DNA of 64,000 nucleotides, taken from the NCBI GenBank assembly GCA_947372465.1, contig CANBTT010000009.1, forward strand, positions 1-64,000, given 5' to 3'. The notes under the pieces are model-generated. The model was not told the origin of the DNA. It ran no database searches and worked only from the letters and a program-made list of their open reading frames with translations. A program made the translations under genes and the position numbers. Positions 35,522 to 45,668 of the stretch are shown in pieces. Numbering within the stretch: the stretch's first letter is position 1; each line of letters begins with the position of its first letter. The stretch comes from Burkholderiales bacterium. Its GTDB lineage: Bacteria > Pseudomonadota > Gammaproteobacteria > Burkholderiales > Burkholderiaceae_C.

Positions 35522-36565
35522 ATGGCCAAGCATTTGAAGTCGCTTGATGCATTCGCAGTGAAGGAGGGATCGCGCCGAGCTTTGCGCATGGTCTTTTGTG
35601 GGCTGCTTGCACTGATGGGGCTCTCAAGTGCCACGGCGCAAACAGCCGCGTCGACGAATGCGCCGCTTTTCAATCCGAACAAGCCCATCAAAATGGTGGT
35701 GGGCTATTCTGCTGGCGGAGCCGTGGATTTGGTTGCTCGATCCCTGTCTAAGAGTCTGGCCACCCAAATGGGCGTGAGCTTTGTTGTTGAGAACAGGCCA
35801 GGCGCTGGGACCAACATCGCTGTGAAATCGGTGATTGCGGCTGAGCCCGATGGACACACATTGATGCTCGCGGCCAACGCCTTGGCGGCAAACATGTCTC
35901 TTTATCAGCCCGCGCCTTTTGATGCAGAGAAAGAATTGGCGACGGTTGCATTGGTTGGCAAAATACCCGTGGTGATTGCTGTGCAGTCGAGCTCCAGCTT
36001 TCGGGGCATGAGCGCTTTGATTGATAAAGCCAAATCCGATCCCCAAAGTTTGTCATATGCAAGCCCCGGCAATGGATCGACGCCACATTTGGCGATGGAG
36101 ATTTTTGCCAGAGCCGCTTCCATTGACTTGAGCCACATCCCTTACAAAGGGGGCGCCCAAGCCATCACGGATGTCTTGGGCGGACAAGTGCCCGTGTTGG
36201 CCATGAATGCGCTTGAGGTCTTGCCCCATGTGAGCAGCGGAAAACTCAAGGTCTTGGCGGTGCTGAGTGCCAAAAGAACGCCAATGTTTCCCGATGCCCT
36301 CACGCTTTCCGAGCAAGGCTTTCCTGGCTTTGAGGCGGCTGTATGGTATGGGGTGGTCGCACCATTTGGAACGCCCAAAAACATGCTTGTGCATTTGCAC
36401 CAGGAAGTGCAAAAGGCCCTTGCCAGTGCCGAGGTCAAAGAAAAGATGAGCTCTGTGGGAGGCGAGGTGACGCTTGCATCCAGGGAGCAATTTGCAGAGT
36501 TGCTGCATGCAGAGCGTGTGCGGTATGAAAAACTCATCCGCCAAGCTCAAATAAAACCAGATTGA
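35522..36565 (+). CDS. Bug/TctC family solute-binding protein (2 of 4)
   Basis: The 347-residue product has the family opening FNPNKPIKMVVGYSAGGAVDLVARSLSKSLATQ, then VVENRPGAGTNIAVKSVIAAEPDGHT and SYASPGNGSTPHLAMEIF. The first 22 residues precede the hydrophobic signal (MVFCGLLALMGLSSATAQ), so the real start may be the ATG at 35588. It lies inside the pmd operon, where Comamonas has the MFS transporter gene pmdK upstream, so it may bind protocatechuate or a related acid. No membrane partner is encoded beside it. Confidence 0.88.
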   Translation: MAKHLKSLDAFAVKEGSRRALRMVFCGLLALMGLSSATAQTAASTNAPLFNPNKPIKMVVGYSAGGAVDLVARSLSKSLATQMGVSFVVENRPGAGTNIAVKSVIAAEPDGHTLMLAANALAANMSLYQPAPFDAEKELATVALVGKIPVVIAVQSSSSFRGMSALIDKAKSDPQSLSYASPGNGSTPHLAMEIFARAASIDLSHIPYKGGAQAITDVLGGQVPVLAMNALEVLPHVSSGKLKVLAVLSAKRTPMFPDALTLSEQGFPGFEAAVWYGVVAPFGTPKNMLVHLHQEVQKALASAEVKEKMSSVGGEVTLASREQFAELLHAERVRYEKLIRQAQIKPD

Positions 36566-36612
36566 AATCAAACACACCAACTGCTCAATGGTCTTGAAAA
36601 AAGGAACTTAAG

Positions 36613-37531
36613 ATGACAGACTTTACGAAAACACCCGGATGGCTTGATTGGTACCAAGGTCCCTCAAAGCCAAAATTCAAATTGCCTGCAGGTGCGATTG
36701 ATTCGCATTGCCATGTGTTTGGCCCGTCCACTATTTTTCCTTATTCACCAGAGAGAAAGTACACGCCCTGTGATGCCAGTAAAGAGCAGTTGTTCGCTTT
36801 AAGAGACCATTTGGGCTTTGCTCGAAACATCATTGTTCAGGCGACTTGCCATGGTGCGGACAACCGTGCGCTTGTGGATGCACTGACTCACTCGGATGGC
36901 AAAGCCAGAGGGGTCGCCACCGTCAAGAGAGATGTGAGCGATGAAGAGATTCAACGACTGCACGATGCGGGTGTGCGCGGTGTGAGATTTAATTTTGTCA
37001 AGCGGTTGGTGGACTTCACCCCCAAAGATGAGCTGATGGAAATTGCAGGCCGCATTGCAAAATGGGGTTGGCATGTGGTCATTTATTTTGAGGCAGTTGA
37101 TTTGCCCGAGTTGTGGGACTTCTTCACGGCTTTACCAACGACGGTGGTGGTCGATCACATGGGTCGACCCGATGTCACCAAGCCTGTTGATGGACCTGAG
37201 TTTGAGTTGTTCATTAAATTCATGCGTGAGCACAAAAACGTCTGGAGCAAGGTCACTTGTCCAGAACGTTTGACCGTGTCGGGTCCTGCGGCACTGAATG
37301 GTGAAACCCATGCCTACCACGATGTCATCCCGTTTGCCAAAAAGTTGGTGGATACATTCCCGGACCGAGTGATTTGGGGGACAGATTGGCCCCACCCCAA
37401 TTTGAAAGACCACATGCCTGATGATGGCTTGCTGGTGGATTTCATTCCTTTGATTGCAACAACGCCTGCGCTTCAACAGAGTTTGTTGGTGGACAACCCA
37501 AGCAGGCTGTATTGGTCAGAGGAGAGCAGCA

Positions 37532-37542
<11 letters not shown>
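36613..37542 (+). CDS. pmdD: 2-pyrone-4,6-dicarboxylate hydrolase (LigI/PmdD type)
   Basis: The 309-residue amidohydrolase begins near AGAIDSHCHVFGPSTIFPYSPERKYTPCDASKEQL, the LigI signature with the His-X-His pair. GVRGVRFNFVKRLVD, VVDHMGRPDV and VIWGTDWPHPNLKDHMPDDGLL supply the remaining active-site residues (Asp in GTDWPHP). It opens the pyrone ring to 4-oxalomesaconate. It is preceded by AAGGA and overlaps pmdA by 11 bp. Confidence 0.92.
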
Positions 37543-38831
<1,289 letters not shown>

Positions 38832-38870
38832 GCCGTTCATTTTTCAACATTTGTTATAGAGGAAAATTTC

Positions 38871-39824
38871 ATGAAAACGATTAAAGTCGCCCTTGCCGGT
38901 GCAGGTGCATTTGGCAACAAGCACCTAGATGGCATTAAAAAAATTGATGGCGTTGAGGTCATCTCCTTGGTTGGACGCACCCTTGATAAAACCCAGGAAA
39001 TTGCCAAGCAATACGGTATTCCTCACGTCACCACCAATTTGGCTGACAGTTTGGCCATTGCGGACGTTGATGCCGTCATTTTGTGTACCCCCACTCAAAT
39101 GCATGCTCAGCAAACGATTCAATGTTTACAAGCTGGCAAGCACGTTGAGGTTGAAATCCCCATGGCCGATCGACTCGATGATGCAAAAGCAATTGTGGCG
39201 CTTCAAAAGTCAACGGGACTCATCGCGATGGCGGGACACACGCGTCGCTACAACCCCAGTCACCAGTGGATCAACAAAAAAATCAAAGCAGGGGAATTCA
39301 ATATCCAGCAAATGGATGTTCAGACTTATTTCTTCCGCAGAACCAACATGAATGCCTTGGGTCAAGCCAGAAGTTGGACGGATCACTTGTTGTGGCACCA
39401 TGCTGCTCACACCGTTGATTTGTTTGCTTACCAATGTGGCAGTCCCATCGTGAAAGCCAATGCCATTCAAGGCCCGATCCACTCGGCTTTGGGTATTTCA
39501 ATGGACATGAGTGTTCAGCTCAAAGCGGCCAATGGTGCCATTTGTACCTTGTCTTTGTCCTTTAACAACGATGGTCCTTTGGGCACATGGTTCCGATACA
39601 TTGGCGACACGGGAACTTATTTGGCCAAGTACGATGATTTGTACAACGGCAAAGAAGAGCAAATTGATGTCTCCAAGGTCGATGTCAGCATGAACGGCAT
39701 TGAAATTCAAGACCGTGAATTCTTCGCTGCCATCAGAGAGGGGCGTCAGCCTAACTCTAGCGTTGAAAACGTTCTGGCTTGCTACCAAGTGCTGCACGAT
39801 TTAGAGCAACAAATGCACAACTGA
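38871..39824 (+). CDS. pmdC: 4-carboxy-2-hydroxymuconate-6-semialdehyde dehydrogenase (LigC/PmdC)
   Basis: The 317-residue Gfo/Idh/MocA-fold dehydrogenase starts MKTIKVALAGAGAFGNKHLDGI with the dinucleotide-binding glycines. It has AGKHVEVEIPMADRLDDAKAIV (the conserved EKP-like region here reads EIP) and RSWTDHLLWHHAAHTVDLFAYQ as in LigC. It oxidises the hemiacetal form of the dioxygenase product to 2-pyrone-4,6-dicarboxylate with NAD(P). A GAGG ribosome site precedes it, 39 bp after pmdB. Confidence 0.9.
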   Translation: MKTIKVALAGAGAFGNKHLDGIKKIDGVEVISLVGRTLDKTQEIAKQYGIPHVTTNLADSLAIADVDAVILCTPTQMHAQQTIQCLQAGKHVEVEIPMADRLDDAKAIVALQKSTGLIAMAGHTRRYNPSHQWINKKIKAGEFNIQQMDVQTYFFRRTNMNALGQARSWTDHLLWHHAAHTVDLFAYQCGSPIVKANAIQGPIHSALGISMDMSVQLKAANGAICTLSLSFNNDGPLGTWFRYIGDTGTYLAKYDDLYNGKEEQIDVSKVDVSMNGIEIQDREFFAAIREGRQPNSSVENVLACYQVLHDLEQQMHN

Positions 39825-39849
39825 TTTTTCTTTACCAGAGCAAGCTCCT

Positions 39850-40854
39850 ATGTCTACACGCGCGATTGGTCCCTTTAATGTTCAACCCATTGGATTGGGA
39901 TGCATGAATCTTAGTCATGCCTACGGCACACCTCCAACGCCTGAGGCAGCGACCAAGGTGGTCCATCGAGCGCTGGATTTGGGGGTGGATCTGTTTGACA
40001 CGGCCGCTCTTTATGGCTTTGGCGCCAACGAGAGCTTGCTGGGTCCACTTTTGAAATCGCACCGCTCTGAGATCACTTTGTGCTCAAAGGGTGGCATGGC
40101 TGGGGTGCAATTTCCAGATGGGTTAAAGCGAGTCATTGACGGCACGCCCCAAGCCATCAAGAAAAATTGTGAAGACAGTTTGACGCGACTGAAAACGGAT
40201 GTCATCGATCTCTATTATTTACACCGTTGGGATAAAAAAGTACCCATTGAGGACAGTGTTGGCGCGCTGGCTGATCTGATCACTGAGGGCAAGGTCAGGG
40301 CCATTGGTTTGAGTGAAGTCTCAGCAGCCACCATTCAAAAGGCCCACAAGGTGCACCCTATTTCTGCCGTTCAGACCGAGTATTCATTGTGGAGTCGCAA
40401 CCCTGAGATTGGGGTTTTGAAAACTTGCGCGGAACTCAACATCGCATTTGTGGCCTTCAGTCCAGTCGCGAGGGGCTTTTTGTGTGCCTTGGGTTTGGAT
40501 GTCACTCAGTTCGATCCCAAGGACATTCGGCGCGCCATGCCAAGGTTTGAATTGGAGAATTTCAAGAAAAATCAAAGCTTGCTGCCTGGCTACTTGAAGA
40601 TTGCTCAAGAAGTTGGATGCTCGCCAGCTCAATTGGCCTTGTCGTGGCTTTTGACCAAAGAGCCCAAACTCATCGCCATTCCTGGTACTCAAAATGCCGA
40701 TCACTTGGCTGACAATTGCGGGGCTGTCGAGTTGCGCTTGAGCGCAGAAGTGATGCAACATTTGGATCTCTTGATCAACCAAAAGACAGTCGCCGGACAG
40801 CGCTACAACGCGCAAAATTCGCTAGAAGTCGACACCGAAGAATTCAGTGCTTAA
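39850..40854 (+). CDS. aldo/keto reductase
   Basis: The 334-residue protein has the catalytic tetrad Asp50, Tyr55, Lys80 and His125 (FDTAALYGFGANE, LCSKGG, YYLHRWD) and the NADP motif IPGTQNADHLADN, as in YajO/YakC-type aldo/keto reductases. It begins 25 bp after pmdC and is probably the last gene of the operon. It could reduce aromatic aldehydes such as vanillin-type compounds, or protect against ring-cleavage semialdehydes; neither is shown. Confidence 0.88.
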   Translation: MSTRAIGPFNVQPIGLGCMNLSHAYGTPPTPEAATKVVHRALDLGVDLFDTAALYGFGANESLLGPLLKSHRSEITLCSKGGMAGVQFPDGLKRVIDGTPQAIKKNCEDSLTRLKTDVIDLYYLHRWDKKVPIEDSVGALADLITEGKVRAIGLSEVSAATIQKAHKVHPISAVQTEYSLWSRNPEIGVLKTCAELNIAFVAFSPVARGFLCALGLDVTQFDPKDIRRAMPRFELENFKKNQSLLPGYLKIAQEVGCSPAQLALSWLLTKEPKLIAIPGTQNADHLADNCGAVELRLSAEVMQHLDLLINQKTVAGQRYNAQNSLEVDTEEFSA

Positions 40855-40864
40855 CGGTTGACGC

Positions 40865-41092
40865 TCATCTGCCTGCGCTTGAAGGGTGGGCTTGGCTCAG
40901 GGCTGAGTGTTTGCCGCCCTTGATGCCCACTGCCGCGTAGAAGAGGCAACGGCTCACGCTGGCTGACAGCAGCAGCGCCAAGCCGAAGTAAAAACTCCAT
41001 GCACCCAAGAGGCCTGTGAGCGAGAGGCTGAGCATGATGCTGCCAGCCAGAATTCTAAAGACGCGCTCTGCTTGAGACAAATTGGGTTTCAT
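40865..41092 (-). CDS. DUF2892 family small membrane protein
   Basis: The 75-residue protein has NLSQAERVFRILAGSIMLSLSLTGLLGAWSFYFGLALLLSASVSRCLFYAAVGI, two membrane helices and the N-terminal 'ER..R...G' pattern of DUF2892 (the membrane part found in YgaP-like proteins). It converges on the aldo/keto reductase gene with a 10-bp gap. Its role is unknown. Confidence 0.75.
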   Translation of the reverse strand: MKPNLSQAERVFRILAGSIMLSLSLTGLLGAWSFYFGLALLLSASVSRCLFYAAVGIKGGKHSALSQAHPSSAGR

Positions 41093-41621
41093 TTGTGGGT
41101 CTCCAAAATAAACGGATCTGCTTTGATGTCTGGGCTCTATTTGATCGTTGAAAGTTGAGCTTGAGCCCTCGGACTAACCCCTAGTTGCTGCGGGGTGTTT
41201 GTGCCAGTTCATGGGGCCATGAAGTGGAGGCCATGGGGGTGACGTTTTGTTCGATGGTGTTGTGAGCGTGCATGCCCGCGTGCCTTGAAAAAATATATTT
41301 TGATGAGCGTAACAACGAACACATCTTGGTCTTTGCTCTGATGGGCTTTTGTGCTGTGTTGGATGGAGTTGCTTGCATTTTTTTGCGGACAAACTTGAGG
41401 GGTCATTGTCCAAAGTTCATCATCAAGCACGTTGTCTTTGCATTCAAAGATGAATGAAACTGGTTTTGTAAAGATTCAATCTTTTGATGTATTGCCTGTC
41501 ATTTTTTTTGACAAGATCAAGGCTTTCTAAGGGGTTCGCCTCTTGCTTTAAACACAAATTAAGCAAATAATATTTTATTCAACAAAAGGGCAAAACACGC
41601 GCTTGTTTTGTTTGTCCATCG
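41093..41621. other. 529-bp gene-free stretch
   Basis: Short open frames here (around 41174-41457) show no recognisable protein pattern, and nothing suggests coding. A 15-bp palindrome AAAGATT-C-AATCTTT lies at 41470-41484, and TTGCTT (41543-41548) faces AAGCAA (41561-41566) 12 bp apart; the latter is near the likely promoter of the UbiD/molybdenum-hydroxylase cluster. The final 60 bp are AT-rich. This may be the control region of that cluster. Confidence 0.5.
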
Positions 41622-42611
41622 ATGACTTACGCACTCTTTCAATCCGTTTTAATTTTTTTTCTTGTTTTGTCAGGATTGGGTATCGGCAGTGCATGGAGTG
41701 CGGATGCATACCCGAATAAGCCGATCTCCTTGATCGTGCCTACGGCACCTGGAGGTCCAGTGGACATGACGGCAAGAATTGTTGCCAATGACTTGTCCAA
41801 AATTTTGGATCAACGGGTGGTGATCATCAATAAGCCTGGGGCCTCACAAAAAATTGGTATTGAGGCACTGCTGCGTTCTCCAAAAGACGGCTACACCTTT
41901 GCTGCGTGTTCGGCCGCATCCATGACCATCAGCCCTGCCATTGAGAAAAACATGGGATACGATCCACTCAAGGATTTTGTCATGCTGGCCAATGGGATTG
42001 AGAACAACCGTGTTTTGGTCATCCATCCTTCCACGCCAGCAAAAAACCTCCTTGAATTGATTGCTTATGCCAAGGCCAATCCGGGCAAGTTGACTTTTGG
42101 AAGTGGAGGCAATGGCACGACCCTGCATTTCTCGACGGCATCGTTTTTGAATGTTTTGGGTCTGAATGTTTTGCACGTGCCTTATAAATCCAGTGGTCCA
42201 GCACTCATGGGGGTTTTGTCTGGAGAGGTCAACATGCTCATGCCAGATGTTGGCGACGTTTTGAATCACCTCAACAACGGCGCCTTGATTGCCTTGGGCA
42301 TCACTGGGGCCAGTAGAAATGATCGATTGCCAAGCTTGCCAACCATGAAGGAAAGTGGTGTTGCAGAGCTCAAAAATTGGACTTACTCCTCTTGGATTGG
42401 GTTTGTCGCTGCAGAGGGCATACCGCAAGAGGCCTCTATCAAGCTACAAAATGCTCTGCAAACCGCATTGCGAAGCCCTAAAACCAAGGAGGCTTTTGAG
42501 GCTGTTGGCTTTGCTGTGTTGGCCTCCACCAGTGAGCAATTTCATGCTCGAGTGAGAGATGAGTATGAGCTGAATTTAAAACTGCTCTCTAGCGGCCGTG
42601 TTTTAAAGTGA
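41622..42611 (+). CDS. Bug/TctC family solute-binding protein (3 of 4)
   Basis: The 329-residue protein has a signal peptide (SVLIFFLVLSGLGIGSAWSA) and AYPNKPISLIVPTAPGGPVDMTARIVANDLSK, then INKPGASQKIGIEALLRSPKDGYT and TFGSGGNGTTLHFSTASFLNVLG. It is the first gene of a cluster with a UbiD decarboxylase and a molybdenum hydroxylase, 57 bp ahead of the former, and probably captures the substrate of that pathway. No TctAB partner is present. Confidence 0.88.
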   Translation: MTYALFQSVLIFFLVLSGLGIGSAWSADAYPNKPISLIVPTAPGGPVDMTARIVANDLSKILDQRVVIINKPGASQKIGIEALLRSPKDGYTFAACSAASMTISPAIEKNMGYDPLKDFVMLANGIENNRVLVIHPSTPAKNLLELIAYAKANPGKLTFGSGGNGTTLHFSTASFLNVLGLNVLHVPYKSSGPALMGVLSGEVNMLMPDVGDVLNHLNNGALIALGITGASRNDRLPSLPTMKESGVAELKNWTYSSWIGFVAAEGIPQEASIKLQNALQTALRSPKTKEAFEAVGFAVLASTSEQFHARVRDEYELNLKLLSSGRVLK

Positions 42612-42668
42612 GTCGAGCTTTTGTTGAGATTTTTTGTTGTTGACTCGCAATGGGTCTGAAAGTGTTCC

Positions 42669-44303
42669 ATGTCTGAGAATTTAAAAGTAAAGCCCTCAAG
42701 CAATTTCCAAGCGCATCTTGCGGATTTGGATAAAAGAGGTTTGCTGGTGACCATCGATCAGCCGATCAATAAAGACACGGAGATGCAGCCCTTGGTTCGT
42801 TGGCAGTTTGTAGGTGGATTGCCAGAGGAGCAGAGGAAAGCTTTTTTATTCACCAATGTCGTGGATTCCAAGGGCAAGCGTTATGACATGCCTGTCTCTA
42901 TTGGCGCATTTGCCTCATCGGCTGATATCTATGCGATTGGTATGGGGCAAGAGGTCAATGACATCGGTAAGGCCTGGATGCAGGCGATCAAAAATCCGAT
43001 TGCGCCGGTTTATATCAACGACGCACCCTGCCAAGAAGTGGTCATTCAAGGCGAGGCGCTTAAAAAGCCTGGGGGAGGATTGGCCATGTTACCCGTGCCC
43101 ATTTCAACGCCAGGTTTTGATGCTGCTCCTTATTTGACTGCAACTTTGTGCATCTCCAAAGATCCCGACAGCGGTATTCAAAACATGGGCACTTATCGAG
43201 CGGGTCTCAAAGCCACGGACCGTTTGGTCGTTCGCATGGTTGCGCGTGTGGGCGGTGCTGGGGGGTGGGTGCATTGGCTCAAATACAGAGAGCGAAAGGA
43301 GATGATGCCGATGGCCATTGTGATCGGCTCCTCTCCCATTGTGTTCTTTACGGGGCCACAGAAATTGGCTGTGGATTTGGATGAAATCGCAGTGGCTGGC
43401 GCTTTGGCTGGCGAGCCCATTCGAATGGTGAAGTGCGTGAGTGTTGATCTACAAGTGCCCGCTGACAGTGAAATTGTGATTGAGGGTTTGATTGATCCAT
43501 CAACCTTGGAGCCAGAGGCGCCCTTTGGCGAGAGCAACGGGTATGTGGCACTTGAAGCCTTCAATATGCCCATGCAAGTCACGGCCATCACGCATCGCAA
43601 AAAAGCGGTCTTTACGGCCATCATCAGTCAAGTCACCCCCAGCGAGTCAAGCGTTGTCAAACGAGTTGCCTATGAGCCGATCTTTTTATCTCATCTGAGA
43701 GACGAGATGTCCATCAAGTGCATCAAACGTGTCGTGATGCATGAGCCTTTGTCGAATTTGCGACCGGTCATTTTTTTGCAGTTTGAAAAGGGTGCACCCA
43801 AAACGGAAGTATGGCGTGGTTTGCATGGCGCATCCACGCTCAGACCAGAGTGTGGGAAAATTGTGGTTGCTGTGAGTGAAGACATCGATCCTCAAAGCAC
43901 CGATGCTGTGTTTTGGTCCATGGCCTACAGAATGACGCCGATGACCGATGTGCAGTTGGTGCCCTATCGTCGAGGCGTTCAAGGCTCTCAATATGGCCCC
44001 AAAAAAGAGGAGTCAACGCTATTGATCGATGCGACTCAAAAACATGACCTGGCCCCCTTGGCCTTGCCCGCGAAGCCTTATATGCAGCGAGCAAAGGATC
44101 TTTGGGACGAGCTTGGACTGCCGCCCTTGGTGATGAAACAGCCTTGGCACGGTTATACCCTTGGCGACTGGAACGATACGTGGGAGAAGTTTGCCCAGCG
44201 AGCCGTTGCTGGGGATTGGGAGGCCAATGGTTTGGAGACCATTTTGCGTCGTCGTGAAGATTTAAGTCCAGAGACGCCCACATCAACTGTAGAAAAATTT
44301 TAA
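42669..44303 (+). CDS. UbiD family (de)carboxylase
   Basis: The 544-residue protein belongs to the prenylated-FMN-dependent UbiD family. Its motif EAPFGESNGYVALEAF places Glu283 and Glu288 in the conserved acidic loop. FTNVVDSKGKRYDMPVSIGAFASSADIYAIGMG lies near the N-terminus, and YRAGLKATDRLVVRMVARVGGAGGWVHWLKYRER and IIGSSPIVFF-like segments cover the cofactor site. Members act on aromatic and heteroaromatic acids, for example HmfF on furandicarboxylate. No UbiX-type prenyltransferase gene is next to it, so the cofactor must come from elsewhere in the genome. The substrate is unknown; the following hydroxylase genes suggest decarboxylation of a heteroaromatic or aromatic acid. Confidence 0.87.
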   Translation: MSENLKVKPSSNFQAHLADLDKRGLLVTIDQPINKDTEMQPLVRWQFVGGLPEEQRKAFLFTNVVDSKGKRYDMPVSIGAFASSADIYAIGMGQEVNDIGKAWMQAIKNPIAPVYINDAPCQEVVIQGEALKKPGGGLAMLPVPISTPGFDAAPYLTATLCISKDPDSGIQNMGTYRAGLKATDRLVVRMVARVGGAGGWVHWLKYRERKEMMPMAIVIGSSPIVFFTGPQKLAVDLDEIAVAGALAGEPIRMVKCVSVDLQVPADSEIVIEGLIDPSTLEPEAPFGESNGYVALEAFNMPMQVTAITHRKKAVFTAIISQVTPSESSVVKRVAYEPIFLSHLRDEMSIKCIKRVVMHEPLSNLRPVIFLQFEKGAPKTEVWRGLHGASTLRPECGKIVVAVSEDIDPQSTDAVFWSMAYRMTPMTDVQLVPYRRGVQGSQYGPKKEESTLLIDATQKHDLAPLALPAKPYMQRAKDLWDELGLPPLVMKQPWHGYTLGDWNDTWEKFAQRAVAGDWEANGLETILRRREDLSPETPTSTVEKF

Positions 44304-44314
44304 TTTAAAAAGCC

Positions 44315-45190
44315 ATGAAACCCGCACCCTTTACCTACCATGACCCCCACTCTCGCAGTGAGGTGTTGGATTTGCTTTCAACACTGGAAAACACGAAGTT
44401 ATTGGCTGGGGGGCAGTCCCTTATGCCGATGATGAATTTTCGATTTCTCATGCCGGACCACTTGATTGATCTCAAGGGCGTCAAGGATTTGGACTTCATT
44501 CGTTTGACGGGCAATCGCTTGAGCATGGGTGCCATGACGCGTCAAAGGAGCATCGAATTTTCTAAAGAAATTGCGGCCCAATGTCCTGTGCTCACGCGAG
44601 CATTGACTTTTGTTGGGCACAGACAAACAAGGAACCGAGGTACCCTTGGAGGATCCCTGTGTCATTTCGATCCAAGTGCTGAGTTGGTCAACATTGCCGC
44701 CTTGCTGAATGCGAAACTCAAACTTGAATCTAAGTCGGCATCGCGAGAAATTGCCATGGATGATTTTGGACAAGGGTACCTGACCACGCAAATCCAAGAG
44801 GGTGAGATCTTGTCCGAAATCACCCTGGAGGTACCTTCTTCAAAGCACGGTTATGCGTTCGATGAGTTTGCGAGAAGGCATGGAGACTACGCCATCGTTG
44901 CATGCTCGGCTTTGATACTATTGGCTTCTAATGGGACCATTTCTGAGGCTTCTTTCTCTATCTCAGGCATGACACACAGGCCTTTGCGGCTCAGAGACTT
45001 GGAAGCTTCTTTGATCGGGCAGGTGCCCAGTGAGTCGACTTTGAAGGCCTGTGCGGCCAAAGTGTCTGAGTTGGATGCCATGGAGGACTCTTACGTCAAT
45101 GCCACATACAGAAAGCACTTGGCCAAAATCATGTCTTATCGAGTTTTAAAAGCAGCTTGTTTGAGCGCTCAGGAGAAAATCAATGGCTGA
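44315..45190 (+). CDS. molybdenum hydroxylase FAD subunit (CoxM-like)
   Basis: The 291-residue subunit has the FAD-binding motifs LLAGGQSLMPMMNFRFLMPDHLIDL and RQTRNRGTLGGSLCHFDPSAELVNIAALL, then the C-terminal CO_deh_flav_C-like part (EASFSISGMTHRPLRLRDLEASL). It receives electrons through the iron-sulfur subunit. It lies 11 bp after the UbiD gene and overlaps the next gene by 8 bp, so the three hydroxylase subunits are cotranscribed with the decarboxylase. Confidence 0.9.
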   Translation: MKPAPFTYHDPHSRSEVLDLLSTLENTKLLAGGQSLMPMMNFRFLMPDHLIDLKGVKDLDFIRLTGNRLSMGAMTRQRSIEFSKEIAAQCPVLTRALTFVGHRQTRNRGTLGGSLCHFDPSAELVNIAALLNAKLKLESKSASREIAMDDFGQGYLTTQIQEGEILSEITLEVPSSKHGYAFDEFARRHGDYAIVACSALILLASNGTISEASFSISGMTHRPLRLRDLEASLIGQVPSESTLKACAAKVSELDAMEDSYVNATYRKHLAKIMSYRVLKAACLSAQEKING

Positions 45191-45668
45191 TACAAGAACA
45201 ATCACGGTTCACGTCAATGGTGTGCCGTATTCAAAGTCCATTGAAACGCGCACGACTTTGGTGGATTTTATAAGGCACGAGTGTGGTCTCACAGGCACCC
45301 ATGTGGGCTGTGAACACGGCGCATGTGGCGCATGCACGGTTTTGGTCGATGGTCACAGTGCAAGATCATGTCTGATGCTTGGAGTTCAATGCCATGACGC
45401 TCAAGTCCAAACGGTTGAGGGCTTGGCAAACAATGGTGTCTTGAATGTTCTTCAACAATCCTTTCAAGACCATCATGCCTTGCAGTGTGGTTTTTGTACG
45501 GCAGGCATTTTGATGACCATGACGGAGTTCTTAAGAGACAACGCCCATCCTTCAGAAGATGAGGTGCGCGATATTTTGTCGGGCAACGTCTGCCGGTGCA
45601 CGGGTTATCTGCCCATCGTTGAAGCCGTCCTTCATGCTGCCAAAATTTTACGTGAGATGAAACAATGA
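45183..45668 (+). CDS. molybdenum hydroxylase 2Fe-2S subunit (CoxS-like)
   Basis: The 161-residue subunit has two [2Fe-2S] sites. The first is plant-ferredoxin-like (THVGCEHGACGACTVLVDG plus a later Cys in RSCLML). The second is the helical one (LQCGFCTAGILMTMTEFL and GNVCRCTGYLPIVEAVL). The arrangement is standard for xanthine-dehydrogenase-family small subunits. Its stop overlaps the start of the large-subunit gene (ATGA). Confidence 0.93.
   Translation: MADTRTITVHVNGVPYSKSIETRTTLVDFIRHECGLTGTHVGCEHGACGACTVLVDGHSARSCLMLGVQCHDAQVQTVEGLANNGVLNVLQQSFQDHHALQCGFCTAGILMTMTEFLRDNAHPSEDEVRDILSGNVCRCTGYLPIVEAVLHAAKILREMKQ

Noticed and set aside
41174-41457. Short open frames of 60-80 codons in the gap before the UbiD cluster
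   Set aside because: No ribosome site, no motif and overlapping frames of similar length on both strands; treated as non-coding.
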